In this document: piece after piece, positions 34,810 to 44,522 of the stretch
Position numbering within the stretch: the first letter of the stretch is position 1
How the letters are laid out: each line of letters starts with the position of its first letter
Source of the DNA: Pedobacter chinensis
Lineage (GTDB): Bacteria; Bacteroidota; Bacteroidia; Sphingobacteriales; Sphingobacteriaceae
Direction of reading: 5' to 3'
NCBI RefSeq assembly: GCF_003339865.1
Contig: NZ_QPKV01000012.1
Span: 85,281 to 149,280, forward strand
DNA length: 64,000 nt
Translations under genes and position numbers: made by a program
Notes under the pieces: generated by a model
The model's input: the letters and a program-made list of their open reading frames with translations, nothing else
What the model was told of the DNA's origin: nothing
Database searches by the model: none

Positions 34810-35559
34810 ATGAAAAATATATTTTTAACCATATTGTCAGTCGTTGCTGTAGTGACCATTGGGAATGCACAAATCCCAAACGATACTTTATATGTCTATG
34901 GTCCCGGTGGGCCGCTCGGACCGATCAATGAATGTGCGAAGGTTTTTGGAAAGCAGCATGATATCGTAATTAAAGTCACTGCCGGGCCAGATAATGAATG
35001 GATGCCGGATGCAATGAAACATGCAGATCTGTTCTTTGGAGGAGCAGAATACATGCTTTCAAAATTCATGTCTGACCACCCAAACATGATAGTGGCGAAC
35101 TCTCGGACAGAGTTATATAAACGTGCGGCAGCGATCCTGGTACGGCCCGGCAATCCTAAAAACATCAAAAATCTGGGCGATCTCTGTAAACCAGGTGTGA
35201 AAATTCTTGATGTGAATGGGGCTGGGCAAATGGGGCTTTGGGAAGATTTGGCAGGTCGACAAGATCTGATTGCAAACATACAGCAGCGTATAGCAGGTAC
35301 ATTTGCAAATTCGGCATTGGGTATTGCTGCATGGAAAAATGATCCTCAATATGATGCCTGGATAACATTTGGCTCCTGGCATAACCGTTTACCAGACCTC
35401 ACCTCAATGGTTAGGATTCCTGTTACACAAACAGTCTATAGAGGTACACCTGTAGTGAGGGGTAGCACTGGTACGCATAAGTCGGAAACTGAGGATTTTA
35501 TCAAGTTTATGCAATCCGATAAAGGACATCTCATTTTCAAAAAATGGGGTTGGGAATAA
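34810..35559 (+). CDS. AcfC-like periplasmic substrate-binding protein
   Basis: 249 aa with signal peptide (near GNAQI). VYGPGGPLGPINECAKVF followed by TAGPDNEWMPDA and DLFFGGAEYML match the AcfC branch of ModA/sulfate-binding-like proteins. It has no transporter partner here. With its neighbour it forms a pair of orphan binding proteins inside a sulfur-oxidation set. Confidence 0.78.
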   Translation: MKNIFLTILSVVAVVTIGNAQIPNDTLYVYGPGGPLGPINECAKVFGKQHDIVIKVTAGPDNEWMPDAMKHADLFFGGAEYMLSKFMSDHPNMIVANSRTELYKRAAAILVRPGNPKNIKNLGDLCKPGVKILDVNGAGQMGLWEDLAGRQDLIANIQQRIAGTFANSALGIAAWKNDPQYDAWITFGSWHNRLPDLTSMVRIPVTQTVYRGTPVVRGSTGTHKSETEDFIKFMQSDKGHLIFKKWGWE

Positions 35560-35567
35560 ATAATGTC

Positions 35568-35615
35568 TAAAAACTTATCTTCTATAACATGAAGTTATGG
35601 AAGATAAGTTTTAAT
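35568..35615 (+). terminator. Long hairpin between the AcfC-like and YeiH genes
   Basis: About 19 paired positions: AAAACTTATCTTC with GAAGATAAGTTTT, continuing through ATAAC/GTTAT to a 5-nt ATGAA loop. The plus side ends in TTTT. Terminator or RNA-processing stem. Confidence 0.6.
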
Positions 35616-35676
35616 GATTTGATCGGGGTTTATTAGTTATGGATCTTTGAATTAGAAAATAAAGACAATCAAAATT

Positions 35677-36663
35677 ATGACACAAATCAAAGACAATTCA
35701 AATTCTTCTAAAATAAAGGCGGGTAACCTGCTAAACTTAAATTTAAACACCCGTAAAATTATCTTCATCCTGGCAGTTTTGCTGTGCCTCTTTCCATTTA
35801 TGTCGCCTCCTTTAGCCTTATTGCTAGGATTAGTATTGGCGCAACTAATGGAACATCCCTATCTGCATTTAAATCACAAGGCCACAAACCTGCTGCTAAA
35901 AATTTCTGTTGTCGGGCTAGGATTTGGAATGAATGTATTCAGTGCAATGAAAGCAGGAAAAGAAGGCGTACTGTTTACCGTAGTTTCTATTTTCGGAGTG
36001 CTTATCATTGGTTTTATCCTGGGAAAAGTATTTAAAATAGAACGTAAAACATCTTTTTTGATATCAGCTGGAACGGCGATCTGTGGTGGAAGTGCTATTG
36101 CTGCATTGTCGCCTGTAATGAACGCAGAAGAAAAACAGATCTCCGTTGCAATGGGTACTGTTTTTATACTCAACTCGGTGGCCTTATTTCTTTTCCCCGC
36201 TATCGGACATGCGCTTAACTTGTCACAGTCACAATTTGGTATGTGGTGTGCCATTGCTATTCACGATACCAGTTCTGTTGTTGGGGCAGCCAGTAAATAT
36301 GGTGAACAAGCACTACAGATAGCCACAACTGTTAAGTTAGCCAGAGCACTATGGATTGTTCCCGTAGCGTTTGGTACATCTTTCCTGTTCAAAAGCAACA
36401 ATAGCAAAGTTAGTATACCCTATTTTATAGGGCTATTTATCCTGGCAATGATCGCCAACACCTACTTACCTTTTATTAAGCCTTTTGCGCCCTACTTTGT
36501 AGCATTAGCAAAAGCAGGCTTAACTTTAACCTTGTTCCTGATAGGAAGCGGACTCTCATTTACTATCTTGAAAGCAGTGGGGATAATGCCACTGTTACAA
36601 GGCGTAATTTTATGGATAGTAATTTCAAGTGCTGCATTATGGGCAGTTATATCTTTGGTTTAA
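35677..36663 (+). CDS. YeiH-family putative sulfate/sulfite exporter
   Basis: 328 aa with about ten membrane helices; family motifs include KISVVGLGFGMNV, GTAICGGSAIAALSPV and AIHDTSSVVGAA. YeiH proteins are linked to sulfur genes and LysR (YeiE/CysB-like) control, and are thought to export sulfate or sulfite. Probably removes the end product of sulfite oxidation. Confidence 0.86.
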   Translation: MTQIKDNSNSSKIKAGNLLNLNLNTRKIIFILAVLLCLFPFMSPPLALLLGLVLAQLMEHPYLHLNHKATNLLLKISVVGLGFGMNVFSAMKAGKEGVLFTVVSIFGVLIIGFILGKVFKIERKTSFLISAGTAICGGSAIAALSPVMNAEEKQISVAMGTVFILNSVALFLFPAIGHALNLSQSQFGMWCAIAIHDTSSVVGAASKYGEQALQIATTVKLARALWIVPVAFGTSFLFKSNNSKVSIPYFIGLFILAMIANTYLPFIKPFAPYFVALAKAGLTLTLFLIGSGLSFTILKAVGIMPLLQGVILWIVISSAALWAVISLV

Positions 36664-36669
36664 AATACA

Positions 36670-38061
36670 TTAGTTACTGATCATCACCAGCTTTTTTGAA
36701 AGATCATCAATAAGAACCACATGTTTATAATCGGCGCCACCTGTTCCTACACTCTTAATTATCCCCGAGGATTGACCGCTAAAAGCTCCTTTTTCATCGG
36801 TCTTAAAAGAATTGATGACATAATCTGCGTTAAACGTATCATTTGAGGAGTTGGTTAACGCTAAAGTATACGAAGTATTTGGCTCGAGTTTTTTAAAGTC
36901 CTGTTGGACAAGATCAGTCAAGCCTACGCTTCTTACGTTTAGCATGCCTGATGACATTGAATTATCCTTATTCATCAATTTAATCACCTGACTTTTGTCT
37001 GCAAGATTAAGCGGGGTTAAATTTTCTTTTGAGGCATTTGCAGGGCTGGCATTAGCGGCGTACAACAATGCTTGCGGACATTGTCCAATAGCAATGGTTT
37101 TTACAACGGCCATTTTTACCAGATCAACCACTTGTACCTGGTCATCATTTTCTAATCCGACATATGCAAATTTACCATCTGCCGAAGTCCAGACGCCATG
37201 TGGCAATGATCCTGTCGCGACGCTATCAGTAAGCTTGAAATCTTGTGAAACACTAAATACTTTTAAGCTGTTTTCTCCGCCAATGGTTGCCAGCATCACA
37301 GGTGAATCATTAACTAAAGTAAAAGTGACATGGTTGGTAATTGGACCTGTATTTAGTACTGTATGTATCGTATTTGTCTCCGTGCTGATGACAGTGATCT
37401 TCCCTACATCCTTATGTGTCAATGCAATCCATTTCCCATCAGGACTACAGAATATATTTGGAGAAAATGGACTAACTACTGGAATACGCTTTACAATAGC
37501 ATAAGAAGTTGCATTCACTACATCCACTTCTGCAGTAAAGCTGGAACAAATATAAGCCCATTTTCCATCTGGAGTAAAAGCAACCATTCCCGGGCCGTCG
37601 GCTACTGGAATTTGCTTGATTTCAATCAGTTTATTTGCATCAATTACGCTGATATACGATTCTCCTCTTACCGATATCCATGCCTGTGATCCTGAAGGGT
37701 TAAAGGTTGCCTCATGCGGTGAACGTCCGATATAAACAGTTTTTAAAACTTTATTTTTTGCTGTTGAAATAAAGGTTACTGAATTTGATCCAATGGAAAC
37801 CGCTGCTAGTAATTGCCTTTTAGGGGAATAACCCAGGCCATGAACCAGGGCCTGTCCCTTATATAGAGGACTTAAGATATCAGGTTGGGGTTTACCAAGA
37901 ACAATATTTCCTAATAGCGTTTGTGTTGAGGGATCTAAGACAGAAACCGTATTAGATATCTGATTGCCTGTATAAACCCTGTCTTGGGCATAGATTGATT
38001 GTGCTTTTGATTGTAGGGCAAAACTGAATATTAATAGCGTAAACAAGGATATCTTTTTCAT
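36670..38061 (-). CDS. YncE-like beta-propeller protein
   Basis: 463 aa with signal peptide (near SKAQS). Repeats of the YVTN/NHL type form a seven-bladed propeller (about residues 25-330), with blades such as SPHEATFNPSGSQAWIS and GVWTSADGKFAYVGLEND. The last ~120 residues are outside the propeller. Convergent with the YeiH gene and 3 bp from the DUF305 gene's stop. Role unknown. Confidence 0.8.
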   Translation of the reverse strand: MKKISLFTLLIFSFALQSKAQSIYAQDRVYTGNQISNTVSVLDPSTQTLLGNIVLGKPQPDILSPLYKGQALVHGLGYSPKRQLLAAVSIGSNSVTFISTAKNKVLKTVYIGRSPHEATFNPSGSQAWISVRGESYISVIDANKLIEIKQIPVADGPGMVAFTPDGKWAYICSSFTAEVDVVNATSYAIVKRIPVVSPFSPNIFCSPDGKWIALTHKDVGKITVISTETNTIHTVLNTGPITNHVTFTLVNDSPVMLATIGGENSLKVFSVSQDFKLTDSVATGSLPHGVWTSADGKFAYVGLENDDQVQVVDLVKMAVVKTIAIGQCPQALLYAANASPANASKENLTPLNLADKSQVIKLMNKDNSMSSGMLNVRSVGLTDLVQQDFKKLEPNTSYTLALTNSSNDTFNADYVINSFKTDEKGAFSGQSSGIIKSVGTGGADYKHVVLIDDLSKKLVMISN

Positions 38062-38064
38062 ATG

Positions 38065-38661
38065 TTAATGGGAGTTTGTAAATGTCTTCATTTGTTGGAT
38101 TTCTATCTGTTCATCTGAGATAATATTCTCGGCCAGTCTTTTTACATTTTTATTTTTTCCATACCGCAACTCAACTTTAGCCATGTCGATGGCAGCCTGA
38201 TGGTGAGGAAGCATTATCCTTGCAAAGGACAGATCAGTATCAGACAATTGTTTTTCTTCAGGCATTTGTTCCATCATCACTTTCATCATCTTCTGGTTGG
38301 CGTTTTGATGTTGGTTGCCTGTAGCGATAAATCCTTCAGGATGGCTGAGCAGGAGTCGCATTTGCTGAATCTGGGTTTGTTGCTCAGCTTTGATACTTTT
38401 AGCTAGCTGAATCATTTCTTTATTTTTTCCGGTCTTAATCTCTTCTTCTGCCATATCAATAGCACCCTGGTGATGTGGGATCATCATTTGTATGAAATCT
38501 CTGTCTGCAGATGTGGTAGCTGATATTTCATCCATCTTCATCATCATATGAGCCATTTGCCCAAGGAAGACATTTTTTTTAGTTGCCATTTGCATGTGTT
38601 CATGTTGTGCTCGTGCAGAGAAACTAGCAAATAGTAGAAGTATAGACGTGAATCTGATCAT
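38065..38661 (-). CDS. Exported DUF305 protein with two DUF305 repeats
   Basis: 198 aa with signal peptide (near ARAQH). Two copies of the DUF305 signature occur: FIQMMIPHHQGAIDMAEEEI and FARIMLPHHQAAIDMAKVEL, each followed by an IQQM helix. Its HH and Met residues suggest metal, perhaps copper, binding in the periplasm. It is 3 bp upstream of the propeller gene in one unit. Confidence 0.87.
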   Translation of the reverse strand: MIRFTSILLLFASFSARAQHEHMQMATKKNVFLGQMAHMMMKMDEISATTSADRDFIQMMIPHHQGAIDMAEEEIKTGKNKEMIQLAKSIKAEQQTQIQQMRLLLSHPEGFIATGNQHQNANQKMMKVMMEQMPEEKQLSDTDLSFARIMLPHHQAAIDMAKVELRYGKNKNVKRLAENIISDEQIEIQQMKTFTNSH

Positions 38662-38753
38662 GGTTTGATGTAGAATATTAATTGTGATAAACTGTTTATG
38701 CCAAACAAGCCTTATGCGATAACCGCAAGATCCTGAAATTTGTTCTTATTGAG

Positions 38754-39950
38754 CTATATTACATCTACATCAATTGGCGAGATAAAATTAACCATGTAAG
38801 TTCTTCTGTCTAAATCATGCTCCATGGGTTGCGTTTTGCCATTTTGATCTGTCGCTCTAGCCATTAAACTATATCTTCCAGTCTTAGCAGGAACCACCCA
38901 TTCAAATTCAAATAGCTGCCAGGCGAAAGGGATAGCAGGACCAATTAATTTTGCTGGTTGCCATGAATTTCCTTTATCCGTGCTTATTTCTACTTTCGAT
39001 AGGTTACTATCACCTGACCATCCTGCACCCCTTACTTGATAAGGTTTTCCAGCCGGCACCGCTTCAAACAATACCGGCCTTGATATTTCAGACTTAACCA
39101 ATGTAGTGGTTACGGGCGTCAAGGTAGGTAGTCCTTCAACACGCTTCCAGTAAGCATATTCAATCGTCTGCCAATAGCCATCAAACGGCTTTTCAGATGC
39201 AGTAATTTTCATCAGCCATTTCACAGATGCCATACCATACCATCCTGGAATAATTGCCCTTGCCGGGAAACCATGTTCAGCACTCAATGGTTTTCCATTC
39301 ATTTCATAGGCGATGATGATGTGATCCTGCATTGCTATATTTAACGGAATGCTTCGGGCGAATTTGATTTTTCCTGGTGATTTCGGCTCTTCTGTAATCA
39401 TCCCCTCATCATTCCCTTCCAAAATAATGTCTACCGTACCCACCTTTATGCCAGCCTTCTTTAACAATACGGATAAAGGTACTCCTGTCCATTCAGCATT
39501 GCTGATCCCACCTTGTTCCCATCCTAAACCCTTCACTTTTGGGGCGAGGTTAGCACGTCCGTTTCCGGCACATTCTATAGTAGCCATTACCTTTTTTGCA
39601 GGAAGCTTTTTAAGTTCGCTCAGATTGATCTTTATGACATGATTGGTGTTGCCGCCAATCTCTAATTCCCAATTTGTAGCATCAATATTGGGAATATTAA
39701 AATGACTCCTGATGAAGAACTGGTTATTTGGAGTAATCCTGTTTTTTAACGTAGGAAATGGAAACTCCATATTTAATGGCTTTTTCTCTCGCGTAATAAG
39801 TCCTGGAAAGTCATTGTCTTCTCTGGTTTGTTGAATCTCCTTCGCCGAAGCCCAGGATGGTATTGTTGCGCCAGCTATCACCGGGATAATTCCAGTAACA
39901 AAATTACGTCTGTTTAACGTGTAGTTTTGTGATGTTTTGTCGTTTTTCAT
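38754..39950 (-). CDS. Molybdenum sulfite oxidase (SorA/SoxC-like)
   Basis: 398 aa with a twin-arginine signal (NRRNFVTG). The molybdopterin domain has the Mo-ligating Cys in IECAGNGR (C127) and GWEQGGISNAEWTGVPL; the C-terminal dimerisation domain ends near residue 390. It oxidises sulfite to sulfate outside the cytoplasm; the TsdA-like cytochromes could be electron acceptors. No SorB-like subunit gene is adjacent. Confidence 0.9.
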   Translation of the reverse strand: MKNDKTSQNYTLNRRNFVTGIIPVIAGATIPSWASAKEIQQTREDNDFPGLITREKKPLNMEFPFPTLKNRITPNNQFFIRSHFNIPNIDATNWELEIGGNTNHVIKINLSELKKLPAKKVMATIECAGNGRANLAPKVKGLGWEQGGISNAEWTGVPLSVLLKKAGIKVGTVDIILEGNDEGMITEEPKSPGKIKFARSIPLNIAMQDHIIIAYEMNGKPLSAEHGFPARAIIPGWYGMASVKWLMKITASEKPFDGYWQTIEYAYWKRVEGLPTLTPVTTTLVKSEISRPVLFEAVPAGKPYQVRGAGWSGDSNLSKVEISTDKGNSWQPAKLIGPAIPFAWQLFEFEWVVPAKTGRYSLMARATDQNGKTQPMEHDLDRRTYMVNFISPIDVDVI

Positions 39951-40234
39951 TTCAATAAATGTAGGTGATTACAATATAGCCAAAAATCTCTCATAGGATA
40001 ACTTGTATTCTTCCTTTTTCTTGATGGTTGAAAGGAAACAACTGTAGACTTTACTTCATCGCTGGCCTGCTAGAAAAGACACAATAGTTCTATAACTGTT
40101 TATCAAATACTCATCTCAATTTCTATCAAAAAACGGTCGTTTCTTGATAATACAAAAATGGGCGAAACAATTCATTGAAGAAGCTATTGGAATAGATTTC
40201 AAAATGATAAATTCCTTGGTAAAACTTATAGTAA

Positions 40235-40338
40235 TTTCTTTTTACGATACTGCCCTTCCACCTTATTGTTTAACAAATTCTCAAAATCAACTATCGCTTC
40301 GCAATGCTCATAAAAGTTCGAACTTCCGCGGATTGACT
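40235..40338 (-). repeat. Dispersed ~100-bp repeat, copy B (left side of the island)
   Basis: Minus-strand frame SIRGSSNFYEHCEAIVDF, then ENLLNNKVEGQYRKKKLL and a stop. Its right end, 40302-40338, is identical over 37 bp to 45896-45932 in copy D, while the rest differs mostly at third codon positions. Confidence 0.75.
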
Positions 40339-40343
40339 ACCAT

Positions 40344-40379
40344 AAGGAAACAGCATATATTTGTTGTTTCCTTTTTTTA
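40344..40379 (+). terminator. Terminator-like hairpin after repeat copy B
   Basis: AAGGAAACA (40344-40352) pairs with TGTTTCCTT (40365-40373) and is followed by a run of seven T on the plus strand. Confidence 0.7.
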
Positions 40380-40493
40380 TACCCCTAAAAATCTAGCTTA
40401 CAATTAGTTGCACCTCCCCCAATACCGGTTCGACATTTTCCAACTAGTTAACCTATACCAAAACAAATTTGGGCCTAAAAAAACCTATCAAGG

Positions 40494-40697
40494 CTATGCT
40501 AGGTAACTATTTGACTTGTTCGACTTTTCCTTACGGATCTCGACATCCTCCCGTACTATTTTTCTGTTATGGATCTTGGCAACGAGGTATAAAAAACTCA
40601 TTATTACCATAGCCTCTTCATCATCAACCTCTAATCCATTTTTGGCAAGCAATGCAATAGCCTTACTACCAGAAACCTTTCTGTCTATAAAATCCAT
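40494..40697 (-). CDS. Small hypothetical protein linked to the recombinase
   Basis: 67 aa, acidic and basic mixed, starting MDFIDRKVSGSKAIALLAKN with one likely helical core. Similar short proteins accompany Bacteroidota recombinases in my experience of such islands, but no function is known. It lies 17 bp after the recombinase stop, so it is probably co-transcribed. Confidence 0.6.
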   Translation of the reverse strand: MDFIDRKVSGSKAIALLAKNGLEVDDEEAMVIMSFLYLVAKIHNRKIVREDVEIRKEKSNKSNSYLA

Positions 40698-40714
40698 CTA
40701 ATTTTCCCATTATG

Positions 40715-42169
40715 TTATTTACGAACTATTACCTTTGAAAGCGTAACATTATAGCCAATAGACACCTCGCTGTTATTTAAGTCTATGTCTACTGGAGGAA
40801 AAAAGCTGACCAAATGCTTTTTATCGGCAGTATCTAGACTATCAAAACCCTTAAATACATCTATTGAAGCCCGGAAGTCAAGCTTTCTCTGTTCTTCGAT
40901 TATCTTCAGTTTTGTCGCAACATCACAAAGCTCCTTCTTTATAACCCCAGTAATCCTACGAAATTCATTTTTCATTTCGCTATAGTCGTCGTATTTAAAT
41001 ATGTTCTCCACAAACAGTTTCCTCGCTCTGGATAGCATTGTCTCCTGCTCGACTAACTGACGCCGAAGTGCTTGTCTTTCGTAAAGTAATCCCGTCTTCT
41101 GCGTATCCACGTTCCAATCTGCAAGAATGGCAACGAACAATTCACCTACCATTTCCGATAACTGCAATTTCTGGAGCTGATCCCTATAACTGTCATTTAG
41201 CTTATCCGCCCTGACCCGTGCCTTACACCCCTTACGACAATGATAATAGGCATACTTTCTCGTATTGCCCTGAGAAAAACTTCCGGTAAGTCTCTTGCCG
41301 CATAGCGGACAGGCCAGAAAACCTGTAAGAAAAAAAGTGGATCTGAAATTGGTTCTTATCGTACTGACCTTTCTTTTGGTATTGATGACATCCTGCACTT
41401 CATAAAAAAGTGCTTCTGGTATCAGTGGTTCGTGTATTCCTTTTATCATAACAATATCCCCATTCCCGAGCTTCAGCGGTATCAAGCCACAGTAAACTGG
41501 ATTACGGATAAGTTTGGAAAAATTTGAACGTGTACTTCTCAGGCCTTTGTTCACCGCCATCTCACTTAAGTGCCCAATCTTATAGATATTCTTCGCAAGC
41601 TGACGGAACACCCATCTTATAATCCCGCTTTCTGGCTGTTTTGGCAATATGATCTTGCGGCCATCCAATGATGCCGTGTTCACATATCCCACAGGAGCTT
41701 TATTGGGATACCGACCCATCTCCTTGGCCTTTCTAATTCCATTTAAGGTATTCATCGCACGTCTCGTGTTTTCCGCCTCTGGGACTGAGAGATAGATGGC
41801 CAACATCACCGAGCTCTCGGGAACGGAAAGGTCTATCTGCTGATCGATGGCCATTGCAGACACATTGAGCTTTCTGAGGATGCCCAACATTTCATACGCA
41901 TATTGGATATTACGGCTGAACCTGTCCCACTTGATGAAAAGGATATTGTTTTCTTCCTTTCCCCTGCCCTTTCTCAATTCGGAAACTAGCTTCTTCCATT
42001 CTGGTCGGTTGAAGTCTTTGGCGGAGAAGTCCTCCCGGTAGACACCCTTTACGCAGATATTGTTCGATTCACAGTATTTGATCAATCGATCTTCCTGTTC
42101 GGGCAGAGAATAGCCCCTTCTTTTTTGTTCATCAGTGCTTACACGGACGTATAGATAAGCTGATTTCAT
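40715..42169 (-). CDS. Large serine recombinase
   Basis: 484 aa. N-terminal resolvase catalytic domain with nucleophile S11 in YVRVSTDEQ and IKWDRFSRN; then a recombinase domain (about 165-270), a zinc ribbon (CPLCGKRLTGS with HCRKGC), and a C-terminal coiled-coil region. This is the layout of large serine integrases that move elements between att sites. It is the probable mover of the island between repeat copies B and D. Confidence 0.93.
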   Translation of the reverse strand: MKSAYLYVRVSTDEQKRRGYSLPEQEDRLIKYCESNNICVKGVYREDFSAKDFNRPEWKKLVSELRKGRGKEENNILFIKWDRFSRNIQYAYEMLGILRKLNVSAMAIDQQIDLSVPESSVMLAIYLSVPEAENTRRAMNTLNGIRKAKEMGRYPNKAPVGYVNTASLDGRKIILPKQPESGIIRWVFRQLAKNIYKIGHLSEMAVNKGLRSTRSNFSKLIRNPVYCGLIPLKLGNGDIVMIKGIHEPLIPEALFYEVQDVINTKRKVSTIRTNFRSTFFLTGFLACPLCGKRLTGSFSQGNTRKYAYYHCRKGCKARVRADKLNDSYRDQLQKLQLSEMVGELFVAILADWNVDTQKTGLLYERQALRRQLVEQETMLSRARKLFVENIFKYDDYSEMKNEFRRITGVIKKELCDVATKLKIIEEQRKLDFRASIDVFKGFDSLDTADKKHLVSFFPPVDIDLNNSEVSIGYNVTLSKVIVRK

Positions 42170-42292
42170 AATGTTGGAACATTTGTTTCAACTATATAAC
42201 GGCTAAAAGATCGCTATGAAATAAAAAAAAACTAGATTATTGGAATTTACAAGGTTCGTTTACGTGCTCTTAGCAATATCAAATTTCGGACA

Positions 42293-42324
42293 TTTGGAAT
42301 GTTCACATCGAAAAAATAAATTTG
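42293..42324 (+). promoter_or_regulatory. Promoter of the 569-aa island gene
   Basis: TTTG at 42293-42296, 20-bp spacer, TAAATTTG at 42317-42324: a near-consensus Bacteroidota promoter with a leader of about 20 nt before the ATG at 42350. It shows that the unknown gene has its own promoter. Confidence 0.65.
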
Positions 42325-42349
42325 GGACACCAGCAAAAAAGCAAACTTT

Positions 42350-44059
42350 ATGCAATTTCTCCATGTAACAGGTTATGCAGAGGCATATTGTGAGCCTATC
42401 CCCAAAGACACCCTTTCTTTTGTATCGGGCTATTCAACGGATACATTACTAATGAGGCTTTCTAAAATCAATGCCATGCTATTCCAGCAAATGGATAACC
42501 GGATGATCGATCCAGAGATACTCAGGGAGGCAGTTTTTTGCGACGTCCTAGGTTTCGAGCAGGTCACGGAATTTCGCCCACTATTTACGGATGAGAGAAG
42601 ATGGTTTGCCGAAGGTCCGATTGGTTTGCTGATTATGGATCTGCTCCAGAACTTTAAGATGATTGAAACGCCGGCTTCTAGCGACCCCTTGGAGTTTGCC
42701 CATAACCTGTTCAAGACCATATTAGTCTATAACGATCTTTATTACGGAAGGCCAAGGGGAATCGCACTGGAATCACTGGAAGGCATCTTCATGATGGAAA
42801 CGATGCAGCAGGGATATCTGAGGGCAAAGGGGGTAATGAAAGTTGATACCTTTGGAAGATTCCTCTTCCTGAGCAAATTTCTTGATAGTGACGAACTGCT
42901 ACGGGAAGAAGCGGATATGTACTGCGAGAAGATGAAGATTCAAAACCCTTGGACATTTGCCAAGTTCTTCCTCGCTATACTGGCATCGGCCATACATCCC
43001 CAAAACTGGGGCAACCATATGTTGGATCTTTCACATCTTTGGCCGGAAAAGCTGATGAGGGAATTTGGGACAGACCCTACGGAATTGGCTGGTAAGGAAA
43101 AGGTTTCGCTAAATATGGATGTGGTCACCAAGCCTTTTCTGTTCCTGACACCCGAAAAGATCCTCGTTCTGGACTACAACTTTTTCCAGTATGCGCTTGA
43201 AAACGGTTTCCTGTACTCTTTCTATCGCCACAGCTCTATAAAATTGCAGTCCAAGTTTAAAACCTACGAAAATTTTAAGGCCTATATTGCACTGGAATTC
43301 TTTGAAAAATACCTTGTTGGAAGCCTTCTCGGTGAAATTTTCCACAAAAAGAGTCAGCGGCTAATCTCCACAGAAAAGTATCAGGATTTTATCATCCGCG
43401 CTTCTAGCTGTGATGTTTTCGTATTTGAGGTGAAGATGAACGATCTACATCCAAATACCTTCGAAAATTTGGATTACAAGGCATTTACCGAAGAATTTTT
43501 GGACAAGCGGTTCCTTTCGGATAAGGGAAATGGGGCAAAGGATAAAGGGGTAGGTCAGATCGTCAGACAGCTCGGCCATCTTTCAGAACCCAATATTGAA
43601 CTTAGGGAAAAGCTCGGTATCAAGCACTCAGAAAAAATGAACATCTATCCCGTGATCATCTGTTCGGAGCACCATATGAATATCGCGGGGGTGAACCACT
43701 ATCTAAATGATGGTTTTGAACAAAGGAGCAAGAATCTGAAGGGCAGCTTCCAATCTATTAAGCCGCTTACTATTATCCATATCGATTTTCTGATCAAATA
43801 TTTTGGACCGCTCAAGCGTAACCCTGCACTTTTTGCTGAATGGTTGAGCGGTTATCATCGCAGCAAAAAGGGGCTTGAAAAACTGTATGATGAGAAGGGA
43901 GGGCCGATAACCTACCTTCTATCCAAAAGGTCGCTTTTTGGCTATATGGAAATGAAAAAGGACTTCCCGAACCCATACCAAGCAACTGTGGACGAGATAG
44001 AAAAGTGCTTTGATTTGGAGACAAATGGGGTTTGGAATGCACTGGGCATTCGAGTTTGA
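42350..44059 (+). CDS. Unknown 569-aa protein with a possible PD-(D/E)XK nuclease centre
   Basis: No family is recognised. The first ~300 residues are mostly helical with aromatic-rich segments. Around residues 330-365 the order of elements suggests a PD-(D/E)XK nuclease fold: a helix with Glu residues (ALEFFEKYLVGSLLGEIF), then strand-turn-strand with D355, E360 and K362 in CDVFVFEVKM. The remaining ~200 residues include VGQIVRQLGHL and YPVIICSEHHMN. There is no signal peptide. It is divergent from the recombinase and near a YhcG-type nuclease, so a defence or mobile-element role is possible but unproven. Confidence 0.7.
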   Translation: MQFLHVTGYAEAYCEPIPKDTLSFVSGYSTDTLLMRLSKINAMLFQQMDNRMIDPEILREAVFCDVLGFEQVTEFRPLFTDERRWFAEGPIGLLIMDLLQNFKMIETPASSDPLEFAHNLFKTILVYNDLYYGRPRGIALESLEGIFMMETMQQGYLRAKGVMKVDTFGRFLFLSKFLDSDELLREEADMYCEKMKIQNPWTFAKFFLAILASAIHPQNWGNHMLDLSHLWPEKLMREFGTDPTELAGKEKVSLNMDVVTKPFLFLTPEKILVLDYNFFQYALENGFLYSFYRHSSIKLQSKFKTYENFKAYIALEFFEKYLVGSLLGEIFHKKSQRLISTEKYQDFIIRASSCDVFVFEVKMNDLHPNTFENLDYKAFTEEFLDKRFLSDKGNGAKDKGVGQIVRQLGHLSEPNIELREKLGIKHSEKMNIYPVIICSEHHMNIAGVNHYLNDGFEQRSKNLKGSFQSIKPLTIIHIDFLIKYFGPLKRNPALFAEWLSGYHRSKKGLEKLYDEKGGPITYLLSKRSLFGYMEMKKDFPNPYQATVDEIEKCFDLETNGVWNALGIRV

Positions 44060-44382
44060 AGTGCGTAAACACTTGGCTTGGTATAATTTATCCATAACTG
44101 GACAAACCAATTTATCTAACCCCTTCCACCAAATGCTATTACAAAAAGAACCAATGATTTAGGACAAGTTTATTTCGGGTGAACTGGGGTTAAACCTCAT
44201 CATATATACACTTGGAAAAGTAAAAACTCGAATTCACAATGCGAGATAGCCATTGGAAAAAATACTTAAAACTGTATGCGCGGTTGCTGATTGCATCCTA
44301 CGTTTTCTGATTTTTCTTTACGACGTCTCTACTCTTAAATAAAAATGAATAGGAACTCACCCCTATTTCCTTTTATAATCCT

Positions 44383-44476
44383 TTTTTTTCCGATAATATC
44401 CTTCAACCTTATTCTTCAATACTTTTTCAAAATTAACCACTGCTTCACAGTCATCATAAAAGTTAGACCTACTGAA
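44383..44476 (-). repeat. Dispersed ~100-bp repeat, copy C (most diverged)
   Basis: Minus-strand frame SRSNFYDDCEAVVNFEKV, then LKNKVEGYYRKKKDYKRK and a stop. It lacks the RG/CGCGG core kept in the other three copies but keeps the reading frame. Confidence 0.65.
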
Positions 44477-44493
44477 GCTTAACTTTACTGATT

Positions 44494-44522
44494 AAAAGCT
44501 CATCGAAAGATGGGTTTTTTTT
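44494..44522 (+). terminator. Terminator-like hairpin after repeat copy C
   Basis: CTCATC-GAAA-GATGGG stem with a GAAA tetraloop, followed by a run of T on the plus strand. Confidence 0.7.

Larger units (their letters stand above)
39951..40493. other. Intergenic region with repeat copy B
   Basis: About 540 bp between the sulfite oxidase gene and the recombinase island. It contains repeat copy B (40235-40338) and a terminator-like hairpin; no gene is supported. Confidence 0.6.
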
